The notes under the pieces are model-generated. The model was not told the DNA's origin. It ran no database searches and saw nothing but the letters and a program-made list of their open reading frames with translations. Position numbers and translations under genes: made by a program. DNA of 32,491 nucleotides. Origin: Microthrixaceae bacterium (GTDB taxonomy: Bacteria; Actinomycetota; Acidimicrobiia; Acidimicrobiales; Acidimicrobilacustridaceae). Shown here piece by piece: positions 7,634 to 14,835 of this stretch (the stretch's first letter is position 1; every line of letters starts with the position of its first letter). The stretch lies in NCBI GenBank assembly GCA_947449015.1, contig CANFQA010000026.1, positions 1-32,491 on the forward strand, written 5' to 3'.

Positions 7634-8876
7634 GTGTGCTGACCGTGGTGAACGTGCAGGAGTAGATGCGACGATCGGTGCCGACCGCCGGGAACAGCAC
7701 GGACTGCATGAGACTGCCGGAGTCGACACGAGTGACCTCGGCACCGGTCACGATGTCGCGCACGACGTACTGCTCCATCCACCGCTCGTTGTCATGGTGA
7801 TGACTGAGGAACAGACCGTTGTCGCTGTCGAGAATGAGATGACTTCCGTGGTTCTGCTCCACGCTCCAACTCGGCGTGAGCGAACCATCTGCGGCGATGA
7901 CGAAGCCGGCCAGCACACCGTTGCCACTGTCGTACCCAACAGCCATTCGACGATCGGGGTCGATGAGCGGCGGATTGGCGATGACCCCGCCGGGAAGGCC
8001 GCAGACCTCGGTAAGTGAAACCTCCGCGGTTTGGAGATCCACGCGCACCAGATGCAGTGGCGCCTCATTGGCCCCGACTCCGCGGAATGTTCCGATGTAG
8101 TTCTGACTTCCCTCGCCGTTATCGAGGAACCATGCGGCACCCAACGTGATGACGGCATCCCAGCCGTAGGACTGACCTTCCATGGTGCGATACCGAGCCA
8201 TGAACGATGCGTCGGCCAACAGTTCCGAGCCATTCCAAACGGCTCGCAGAAGCGAGGTGTCGCCCACGACATACACGGTGTCACCATCAGCCGACAGCCG
8301 GGCAATGGATCGTTCAGGCAGATCGCAGGTGGCAACGATCTCGAGCGTGACTGGATCGAGCACCAGCAACTGCGTGCCAGCCATGTCGGGATCCTGCTCG
8401 GCGCCCGGCAACGTTCCACCGAAATCCTTGGTGACGACGTGGCCGGAGGACAAGGTGACGAAGCTGTTGTAGGGCCGCTCACGCGGCAATGTGGCCGAGG
8501 CCAGCACCTCGAGTTCGGGACTCAGGCGATGCGCGTGATTGCCGAACACTGCAAGCAATGAGCCGTCGGCCAGCACACCGACGCCGCCGGGCCAGCGGGC
8601 ACCACCGGGGAGATCGTCGATGCGAGCAAGACATTCGAGGGTGACAGGATCGATTCGTTCCACCCAGGCGGTCGTGGTCTCATCGACAGCATTGCCCTGA
8701 AGAAACGCCCGACCTGCAGCATCGAGCACGACCATGGTGGCCCCAAACGCGTCTCGGGAGACGACGGTCGGAGTTGCGCCGGACAGGCCGACGAACGCAC
8801 CGGCCCGCGTCTGTTGGCGACGTGAGCCACCGTCCTCGGTGAACCAAGGTTCTCGAGTTGCGTCGCCCGAGTTCAC
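7623..8876 (-). CDS. Beta-propeller-like protein in the sulfatase operon
   Basis: A 417-residue soluble protein made of repeating beta-rich units (VERIDPVTLECLARID; LLVLDPVTLEIVATCDL; HLVRVDLQTAEVSLTE; YVVRDIVTGAEVTRVD). The pattern of 'label-strand, turn, strand' is that of seven- or eight-bladed propellers such as PQQ-like or SMP-30-like folds. No signal peptide or lipobox is visible. A His-rich loop (SHHHDNERW near residue 375) could bind metal or substrate. The GTG start overlaps the sulfatase stop as GTGA, so it is translationally coupled to that enzyme. Arylsulfotransferases are also propellers, but I cannot find their catalytic motifs here, so I leave the function open. Confidence 0.7.
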   Translation of the reverse strand: MNSGDATREPWFTEDGGSRRQQTRAGAFVGLSGATPTVVSRDAFGATMVVLDAAGRAFLQGNAVDETTTAWVERIDPVTLECLARIDDLPGGARWPGGVGVLADGSLLAVFGNHAHRLSPELEVLASATLPRERPYNSFVTLSSGHVVTKDFGGTLPGAEQDPDMAGTQLLVLDPVTLEIVATCDLPERSIARLSADGDTVYVVGDTSLLRAVWNGSELLADASFMARYRTMEGQSYGWDAVITLGAAWFLDNGEGSQNYIGTFRGVGANEAPLHLVRVDLQTAEVSLTEVCGLPGGVIANPPLIDPDRRMAVGYDSGNGVLAGFVIAADGSLTPSWSVEQNHGSHLILDSDNGLFLSHHHDNERWMEQYVVRDIVTGAEVTRVDSGSLMQSVLFPAVGTDRRIYSCTFTTVSTLSW

Positions 8877-11155
8877 TGGCGGGTCATATCCGAACGCTGC
8901 TGAGCTTCAGCAGCTTGCTTCGCCTCGTCCTTCTTGAACGGCACCAGTTCGATCTCGACCGAATCAAGCACACCTTCGAACGGGAACGAGTCGCAATAGC
9001 GGGGACTGACCGGCAAACCACAGTCGTAGCCGACCGATGCGCCCACGCTCGAGATGACGCGCATCACGAAGGGGATCTCGACCGAACCGTGAACCTCTCC
9101 GTTGATGAGGAGATGCGCAGCACCGTTCTTGCGAATGCGCTGGAAATCGACACCGACCACCGAGGCGCCGACCGGCACCTCGATATCGGATTCGACGACC
9201 TGATGTTCGCCAAGGCAGTTGTAATCAAACACGAGTCGTTCGTTCTGCAGGAACACACTCAAGCCCGAATTGCCATTACCCACTGCGTAGATGACACCGT
9301 TCTGGCCAGCCTGTCGATCGATGTTGGCAAACAACTTCCAACTACGTCCGGCCACTGCAGCCGAGCTCTGCGAGGGCAGCGGCGCCATCGGTGGGCGATA
9401 CACATAGCGACGGTCATTGCTGTGGGTGAGGTGATCTCCGAAGCGCACGCCGAACAATTCGATGCCACGATCATCAAGCGGAAGCACGCCGAACTTCGCC
9501 GCCTCGCCCCACCACAGCTCGATGAGTTCCGCCAGCTTCTCCGGGTTTGTGGCTGCGAGATTCGTGCACTCAGAGGGGTCAACGGCAAGGTGGTACAGCT
9601 CCCAGTCATCATCATCGAATGACTCGCCGGGGGTGTGGCGCGTAACGGCCTTCCAGCCTTCTGCGTAGAGCGCCCGATGACCGACCATCTCGAAGTACTG
9701 GACCGGATGCGATGTGGGCGCGTCGACCGCAGCTGGATCGAAGCTGTAGGCCAATGAGGACCCCGCCACTGGGAACTGTTCGAGACCCTTGTACACCGAT
9801 GGCGCCTCAACGCCCACAACATCGAACACGGTGGCGGCGAGATCGGTGACGTAATGGAACTGTCGACGAATGCCACCGGCATCAGCGATGCCATTTGGCC
9901 AGTGCACGATCAGCGGCACATGCACGCCGCCCTCATGGGTGTTCTGCTTGTACCACTTGAACGGCGTGTTACCGGCCTGGGCCCAGCCCCACGGATAGTT
10001 GGAATGTGAGTTCGGACCGCCGATGGTGTCGAGATGCGCGACGGCTTCATCGGGGGTCTCGATCATGAAGTTGAAGAACTTCATTTCGTGGAGCACGCCA
10101 AACGGGCCGCCCTCCTGGCTCGCACCGTTATCGGACATCACCATGAACACGGTGTTGTCGAGCTTTCCGAGCTTCTCGAGTGCATCAATGAGACGACCGA
10201 TCTGCACGTCGGTGTGCTCAAGGAACGCTGCGTAGGCCTCCTGCAGGCGGGCAGCAAGCACACGATGATTCTCCGGAAGCGTGTCCCATTCCTCGACGCC
10301 CGGGTTCCGGGGGGCGAGCTGTGTGTCTGGGCTAACGATGCCGATCTCACGCTGCTTTGCGAACCAGCGCTCACGGGTGACATCCCAACCTTCGTCATAG
10401 CGACCGCGATGCCGATCGAGATAGTCCTGCGGCGCCTGATGCGGTGCATGTGTGGCACCGAATGCGATGTACGAGAAGAACGGGCGGTCGGGTCGCACCG
10501 AGGTGCTGTCATGAATGAACTCGATGGCCTTGTCGATGAGGTCCTCGGTGAGGTGATAGCCCTCATCGGCAGTCTTCGGCGGATCGATCCGATGGTTGTC
10601 GTAGGTGAGATCGGGGTTGAACTGATCGGTCTCGCCGTCGAGGAATCCGTAGAAGCGATCGAAGCCGCGCTGCAGCGGCCATGCGTCATACGGGCCGGCA
10701 GCCGATGCTTCATCCATGGGACACAGATGCCACTTGCCGAGCGCGAACGTGGAATAACCCTTGTCGCGCAGCACCTCGGCCATGGTGGTGGCATGCGGGG
10801 TGATCTTGCCGGTCATATGCGGAAAGCCGGTGTTCCAATTAGAAACACTGCGCATGCCGACGGTGTGATGGTTGCGACCGGTGAGCAGCGACGCGCGCGT
10901 CGGTGAGCACAGCGGTGTCACATGGAAGTTCGTGTAACGAAGACCACCAGCGGCGAGGCGATCAATATTGGGCGTTACGAGATCGGAACCGAAGCAGTTG
11001 AAATGTGAGAAGCCAAGATCATCGAACAAGATGACAACGACATTGGGCGCGTCGGCTCCGGGATGAATGGGCTCTGGCCACCACGGAGTGGACTCCGCCT
11101 GGGTGTTGCCGATCGACCCGCCGAATTCCGGTCCAACGAAAGGAGTGTCACCCAT
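8873..11155 (-). CDS. Type I arylsulfatase (formylglycine-dependent), cytoplasmic
   Basis: A 760-residue alkaline-phosphatase-superfamily sulfatase hydrolysing sulfate esters. Residues about 38-60 carry NVVVILFDDLG (the metal-binding Asp pair). The formylglycine signature CSPTRASLLTGR places the modified Cys at residue 83, and GKWH follows near 140. MSDNGASQEGG holds further metal/sulfate ligands, and Lys/His residues follow in WYKQNTHEGG. A C-terminal jelly-roll-like domain (about 600-735) is typical of the long bacterial arylsulfatases. There is no signal peptide, so the substrate must be imported. It depends on a formylglycine-generating enzyme not seen here. An in-frame GTG at 11161 overlapping the SDR stop is an alternative start. 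Confidence 0.92.
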   Translation of the reverse strand: MGDTPFVGPEFGGSIGNTQAESTPWWPEPIHPGADAPNVVVILFDDLGFSHFNCFGSDLVTPNIDRLAAGGLRYTNFHVTPLCSPTRASLLTGRNHHTVGMRSVSNWNTGFPHMTGKITPHATTMAEVLRDKGYSTFALGKWHLCPMDEASAAGPYDAWPLQRGFDRFYGFLDGETDQFNPDLTYDNHRIDPPKTADEGYHLTEDLIDKAIEFIHDSTSVRPDRPFFSYIAFGATHAPHQAPQDYLDRHRGRYDEGWDVTRERWFAKQREIGIVSPDTQLAPRNPGVEEWDTLPENHRVLAARLQEAYAAFLEHTDVQIGRLIDALEKLGKLDNTVFMVMSDNGASQEGGPFGVLHEMKFFNFMIETPDEAVAHLDTIGGPNSHSNYPWGWAQAGNTPFKWYKQNTHEGGVHVPLIVHWPNGIADAGGIRRQFHYVTDLAATVFDVVGVEAPSVYKGLEQFPVAGSSLAYSFDPAAVDAPTSHPVQYFEMVGHRALYAEGWKAVTRHTPGESFDDDDWELYHLAVDPSECTNLAATNPEKLAELIELWWGEAAKFGVLPLDDRGIELFGVRFGDHLTHSNDRRYVYRPPMAPLPSQSSAAVAGRSWKLFANIDRQAGQNGVIYAVGNGNSGLSVFLQNERLVFDYNCLGEHQVVESDIEVPVGASVVGVDFQRIRKNGAAHLLINGEVHGSVEIPFVMRVISSVGASVGYDCGLPVSPRYCDSFPFEGVLDSVEIELVPFKKDEAKQAAEAQQRSDMTRQ

Positions 11156-11157
11156 GA

Positions 11158-12000
11158 TCACTTCACTCCCATGGGCAGCATCTCGGGGGTGAGCCCCTGC
11201 TGCTGACGATCATTGCGATGGGCAACCCGGGTATGGGTCGACGCATGAGTCAGGACCCAGAAGCGACCTTCGACGATGGCATCGGTGACATTGCCGGCAA
11301 CGACCGCAGGATCGAGCGCAGTGGTTTGCATGACCGACTCGAGCATCTCCATCGACACCGACTCGGGAGTACGAAGACCAAGATGTGCTGGCGCGTTGCG
11401 GGTGGACTCGAAGATCTTGGTGCGAACCAGTTCGGGGCACAGGCAGCTCACGCCGACACCAGTGCCGGCCAGTTCCATGACCAGCGCTTCGGAGAGACCG
11501 ACAACGCCGTACTTGGCGGCGTGATACGCCCCGAGCATTGGCGTGGCACAGATACCCGCCTCTGATGCCGTGTTGACGATGTGGCCCTCACCCTGCTCAA
11601 TCATGAGCGGCGTGAACGCCTGCACGCCGTAGGCGACACCCAAGAGATCAACACCAACAACCCAGTCCCATACCGCGGGCTTGGTGCGCCAGGTAGAACC
11701 ACCGGATGCAACACCAGCGTTGTTGCACAAAACATGCACTGCGCCGTAGGCAGCGACTGCGGCATCGCGCAGTGCTGCGACCTGCGCGGCGTCGGAGACA
11801 TCGCACACCACGGCGGTTACCGCAGCGCCGTCAGCGAGAAGTCGCGCCGCCTGTGCATTCAGTACCTCAGTCTCGATATCGGCCATGACGACCGACATCC
11901 CCTCGGCAAGGAAGCGCTCGGTAAGCGCGAGTCCGATACCTGACGCGGCGCCGGTGACAACTGCGACCTTGCCGTTGAGCTGCATGCCCTGAAGTTCCAT
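11158..12000 (-). CDS. Short-chain dehydrogenase/reductase, classical, NAD-type
   Basis: A 280-residue classical SDR. It shows TGAASGIG (residues 16-23) for cofactor binding, Asp41 at the end of beta-2 (prefers NAD), NNAG (93-96), and the catalytic set Ser146, Tyr159, Lys163 (Ser-x12-Tyr-x3-Lys). The C-terminal extension (SVSMEMLESVMQTTALDPAVVA...) resembles SDRs of steroid, terpene or other alicyclic alcohol metabolism. The start at 12000 is supported by AAGGGG 6 nt upstream; in-frame ATGs further up would cover that site. It is first in the operon with the sulfatase and propeller genes, so oxidation of an alcohol released by desulfation is a reasonable inference. It diverges from the halohydrin-dehalogenase-like gene. 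Confidence 0.9.
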   Translation of the reverse strand: MELQGMQLNGKVAVVTGAASGIGLALTERFLAEGMSVVMADIETEVLNAQAARLLADGAAVTAVVCDVSDAAQVAALRDAAVAAYGAVHVLCNNAGVASGGSTWRTKPAVWDWVVGVDLLGVAYGVQAFTPLMIEQGEGHIVNTASEAGICATPMLGAYHAAKYGVVGLSEALVMELAGTGVGVSCLCPELVRTKIFESTRNAPAHLGLRTPESVSMEMLESVMQTTALDPAVVAGNVTDAIVEGRFWVLTHASTHTRVAHRNDRQQQGLTPEMLPMGVK

Positions 12001-12020
12001 TGAGATCCCCTTGTCGTGTA

Positions 12021-12049
12021 TTGACATCATTACTGTCAGAACCTACGTT
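12021..12049 (+). promoter_or_regulatory. Predicted sigma-70-type promoter for the halohydrin dehalogenase-like gene
   Basis: A perfect -35 TTGACA (12021-12026), a 17-bp spacer and a -10 TACGTT (12044-12049) are correctly spaced, about 53 nt upstream of the ATG at 12102. It is one of the better promoter matches in the window. Confidence 0.5.
12022..12038. promoter_or_regulatory. Inverted repeat TGACA-N7-TGTCA, candidate operator
   Basis: Half-sites TGACA (12022-12026) and TGTCA (12034-12038) form a 5-7-5 dyad overlapping the -35 box of the rightward promoter. It lies about 20 bp upstream of the leftward SDR start. The position fits a dimeric repressor controlling both directions. No regulator gene is adjacent. 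Confidence 0.35.
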
Positions 12050-12101
12050 CGGCAAGCGCGCTCACCGGCGCATCTACTGTTCCAGCGACGGAGGAAACAC
12101 C

Positions 12102-12863
12102 ATGAGCCAGGACCAATCCAACTCCACTGAACGTCGTATCGCCATCGTCGGCGACGCCAAGCATTACGTCGGCCCCGATCTCACCAGAATGCTCGCGGCA
12201 ACCGGCCACGATCTCGTCGTTGGTGATGCATCGGCCGAGCTCATCGCCGAGCTTGAGGCCATAGGCGCAGCGGTTGTTTCCCTTGATCGCACCTCGAACA
12301 TGACCCGACCCGAGTCCGCCCCCGCACTTGTCGCCGCCGCGCTCGAACACTTCGGTCGTATCGATGCCGCCGTGCTGGCTTCCGGCCAGATCATCGGCGG
12401 CCGGTTCATCAACTCCACCCCCGAGCAGTACCAAACCCTCTTCGATGGCTGCATGACTGCGCCATACAACTTCCTTCACGCGGTGCTGCCCACAATGATT
12501 GAGCAGCGCTCCGGCCAGATCCTGGTCATCACCAGTGCATCGGGAGCACGCCCCGTGTTCGGCGCTCCGCTGTATTCGTCGGTGCGCGCCGGGGCGAACA
12601 TGCTTGTGAAAGCAGTAGCCCAGGAAGTCGCCGCGAAGAACGTGCAGGTCAACGCTGTCGGCACCAACTACATGGACTTCCCTGAGTTCCACGCCGCGGT
12701 CGGTTCGCATGATCCGGCTGTGCGGGCCGAGGTGGAAAAGCAGGTGCCGTTGGGTCGTCTCGGTCAGATGCCCGAGTTCGCATCGTTCTGTCGGGTCTTT
12801 CTTGACGGAACCAGCACCTTCACCACCGGGCAGTACATCTCCTATGCCGGCGGCTGGGCCTGA
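12102..12863 (+). CDS. Halohydrin dehalogenase-like SDR-fold protein
   Basis: A 253-residue SDR-fold protein lacking the SDR catalytic Lys and the TGxxxGIG cofactor motif. Instead it shows the halohydrin dehalogenase triad Ser145-x12-Tyr158-x3-Arg162 (YSSVRAGA; HheC has YTSARAGA). At the former cofactor loop it has VGDAKHYVG, close to HheC VTNVKHFGG, giving x4-Tyr22-x-Gly24 of the T-x4-F/Y-x-G motif with Gly17 in place of Thr. GTNYM (187-191) matches the halide-pocket loop GPNYL of HheC. Such enzymes turn vicinal haloalcohols into epoxides plus halide and open epoxides with azide, cyanide or nitrite. GGAGGA (12090-12095) 6 nt upstream fixes the ATG. A longer in-frame extension is non-coding. 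Comparison sequences are from memory. It could be a related SDR branch with another activity. Confidence 0.75.
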   Translation: MSQDQSNSTERRIAIVGDAKHYVGPDLTRMLAATGHDLVVGDASAELIAELEAIGAAVVSLDRTSNMTRPESAPALVAAALEHFGRIDAAVLASGQIIGGRFINSTPEQYQTLFDGCMTAPYNFLHAVLPTMIEQRSGQILVITSASGARPVFGAPLYSSVRAGANMLVKAVAQEVAAKNVQVNAVGTNYMDFPEFHAAVGSHDPAVRAEVEKQVPLGRLGQMPEFASFCRVFLDGTSTFTTGQYISYAGGWA

Positions 12864-12877
12864 GCCAGTACTGAGCC

Positions 12878-13093
12878 TCAGTCAGCAGCAACCACTGCAC
12901 GGCCATTGCCACACCAGTGGCAGGCCACCTCTTCGATCGACTCGCTCAGGACTTCTTCGCTCTCCACCGAGAGCTCGCCGCCCACCGTGTAGTGATGGAA
13001 GGCCCGAGTGCGCCGGGACGAGGTGACATCGAATCGGGTCAGATTGCCGCACGCAGTGCAGCGATAACGGGGGGTGCTCACCGCCGCAATCAT
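12878..13093 (-). CDS. Small zinc-ribbon protein of unknown function
   Basis: A 71-residue protein with two Cys pairs, YRCTACGNLTRFDV (Cys12, Cys15) and ACHWCGNG (Cys58, Cys61), a typical split zinc ribbon. Between them are an aromatic segment (RAFHHYTVGG) and an acidic stretch (ESEEVLSESIEE). Such tiny proteins are common and conserved in Actinobacteria, but the function is unknown to me. It diverges from the nuclease gene with a start-to-start gap of only about 44 bp. No Shine-Dalgarno site is visible. Confidence 0.7.
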   Translation of the reverse strand: MIAAVSTPRYRCTACGNLTRFDVTSSRRTRAFHHYTVGGELSVESEEVLSESIEEVACHWCGNGRAVVAAD

Positions 13094-13101
13094 AGTGATG
13101 C

Positions 13102-13130
13102 TTGTGGTCGAACGCCTGTTCGGCTACAAC
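13102..13130 (+). promoter_or_regulatory. Predicted promoter giving a leaderless mRNA for the DnaQ/GIY-YIG gene
   Basis: TTGTGG (13102-13107), a 17-bp spacer and TACAAC (13125-13130) are followed after 7 nt by the GTG at 13138. Transcription would begin at or next to the start codon. This favours GTG 13138 over the upstream in-frame TTG at 13102. Confidence 0.35.
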
Positions 13131-13137
13131 TGCTCAG

Positions 13138-14835
13138 GTGCTTCCCCGTCCGATCGAACACGCGCAGCTCTCCCTTGATGACCTTGGCACCCCGCTGCGT
13201 GAGGTCACCTTCTGTGTGATCGATCTCGAAACCACCGGAGGCTCCCCCGCCACCAGCGGCATCACCGAGATCGGTGCGGTCAAATTGCGCGGCGGCGAAT
13301 GCCTCGGCACGTTTCAGACGCTGGTCAACCCCGGGTGCGCGATCCCACCCGCGATCACCGTTCTGACCGGCATCACCCAAGCCATGGTGTACCCCGCTCC
13401 GCGCATTGAAAATGTGCTGCCCACGCTTCTCGAGTTCATTGGCGACGCAGTCATCGTCGCTCACAACGCGCGGTTCGATCTTGGTTTCATCCAAGCTGCC
13501 CTCGAACGCGACCAACGACCCCGACTCACGAACCGATCGGTTGACACCGTTGCGCTTGCCCGCCGTCTTGTGCGTGACGAGGTTCCCAACTGCAAACTCG
13601 GCACGCTCGCCGAACGACTCCGCCTCGCCCATCGCCCCTCGCACCGCGCGCTCGATGACGCACTCACCACTGGTGATCTCCTGCATCTGTTGATCGAACG
13701 AGCGGGGCGACTCGGCGTCACCGGCCTCGATGATCTCCTCGCCCTTCCCAAGATGGCCGGCCATGCGCAAGCAGCCAAACTTCGCCTCACCGATGAACTT
13801 CCGCGCACCCCAGGCGTGTACATCTTCCGCTCGGCGGCAAACGATGTGCTCTATGTGGGCAAAGCCACCAATCTGCGTGCCCGCGTGCGCTCGTACTTCT
13901 CGGGAGATGAACGTCGCAAGGTCGGTGCACTCCTGCGCGAGACCATTCGCATCGATCACATTGATCAACCCCATCCGCTGGCGGCTGCGGTCCACGAGGT
14001 GCGCCTCATCCATCGCCACACGCCGCAATACAACCGTCAGTCGAAGGACTGGTCGAAATACGTCTACGTCCGACTCACCCTTCACGAGACCTACCCACGC
14101 CTGTCCATCGTCAAGGACATTCGTCACGATGGTGATCTCCACATCGGACCGCTGTCCTCGCGAAGCGCGGCACAACGCGTCATCGATGCCATTCACACCT
14201 CGGTTCCGTTGCGTCGCTGTTCAGCACGGGTCTCAGCTCGCTCACAGCGCGAGGCTCCCTGCACCGCCGCGCAACTCGGTGTGGCGTTGTGCCCATGTGC
14301 CGGCGGCGTCGATCCAGCTGACTATGCACTGGTCGTCGAGCGAGCGGTGCGCGGCCTCACCATCGAACCCGAGCTGCTCCTTGCGCCGCTTACCGAACGA
14401 CTCACTGCTCTCGCCGGCGAGGAACGCTTCGAGGAGGCAGCCGATGTCCGTGATCGTGCCGAAGCGCTCTCCGCGGCACTTCGTCGTCAGCGCCGATTCG
14501 AGCGACTTCGTCGTGCCGGACGACTACGCCTCGAGCTGCCCGACGGCAGCGGGGCCGATCTCGATGCCGGTCGACTCGTGCGGGCCTGGGGTGCCGGCGC
14601 CCGGCCCGCACCCGATGGTTCGCCATCGGTCACGCTGTTCGAACCCGGGACCCCACTCCCACCCCTGAAGCGTGAACTCGCCGACGAACTGACCTGCGTG
14701 GCTGCATGGCTCGAGCGCCATGCCCACGAACTCACCGTCACCTTTTGCGATGGAGAACTCACCTCGTTACTTCCCGAGGTTCCTTCGTTTGCACCCCGAC
14801 GCACCCCAGTGCTGTCAGGTGCGCTCGATCACTAG
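13138..14835 (+). CDS. DnaQ-like DEDDh exonuclease fused to a GIY-YIG/UvrC-like nuclease
   Basis: A 565-residue two-nuclease fusion. Residues about 20-190 are a DnaQ/epsilon-type 3'-5' exonuclease with Asp29 and Glu31 (VIDLETTGG), Asp114 (AHNARFD), and His169/Asp174 (SHRALDDA). Residues about 222-300 are a GIY-YIG domain (PGVYIF...LYVGKATNLRARVRSYF). Cys-rich and UVR-like parts follow (FEEAADVRDRAEAL). The UvrC C-terminal RNase H-like endonuclease and HhH domains are absent, so it could cut only on one side, as Cho does. The architecture matches actinobacterial proteins such as mycobacterial Rv2191 (from memory) and suggests DNA repair. The true start is uncertain: no Shine-Dalgarno site precedes either candidate. 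Its stop interlocks with that of trpD. Confidence 0.88.
   Translation: MLPRPIEHAQLSLDDLGTPLREVTFCVIDLETTGGSPATSGITEIGAVKLRGGECLGTFQTLVNPGCAIPPAITVLTGITQAMVYPAPRIENVLPTLLEFIGDAVIVAHNARFDLGFIQAALERDQRPRLTNRSVDTVALARRLVRDEVPNCKLGTLAERLRLAHRPSHRALDDALTTGDLLHLLIERAGRLGVTGLDDLLALPKMAGHAQAAKLRLTDELPRTPGVYIFRSAANDVLYVGKATNLRARVRSYFSGDERRKVGALLRETIRIDHIDQPHPLAAAVHEVRLIHRHTPQYNRQSKDWSKYVYVRLTLHETYPRLSIVKDIRHDGDLHIGPLSSRSAAQRVIDAIHTSVPLRRCSARVSARSQREAPCTAAQLGVALCPCAGGVDPADYALVVERAVRGLTIEPELLLAPLTERLTALAGEERFEEAADVRDRAEALSAALRRQRRFERLRRAGRLRLELPDGSGADLDAGRLVRAWGAGARPAPDGSPSVTLFEPGTPLPPLKRELADELTCVAAWLERHAHELTVTFCDGELTSLLPEVPSFAPRRTPVLSGALDH

Noticed and set aside
7623-8876. Arylsulfotransferase identity for the propeller-like protein
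   Set aside because: Attractive beside a sulfatase, but no recognisable catalytic motifs and no export signal were found.
10034-10906. A 290-codon open frame on the plus strand
   Set aside because: Antisense shadow of the sulfatase gene.
12000-12101. N-terminal extension of the halohydrin dehalogenase-like frame
   Set aside because: It covers the promoter region and an excellent ribosome-binding site directly before ATG 12102.
12102-12863. Annotation as an ordinary SDR oxidoreductase
   Set aside because: The catalytic Lys is Arg at the exact position, and the glycine-rich NAD(P) motif is missing, so a standard dehydrogenase call would mislead.
13090-14196. A 368-codon open frame on the minus strand
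   Set aside because: It lies wholly antisense to the DnaQ/GIY-YIG gene, has no recognisable domain, and is a by-product of GC-rich codon use.
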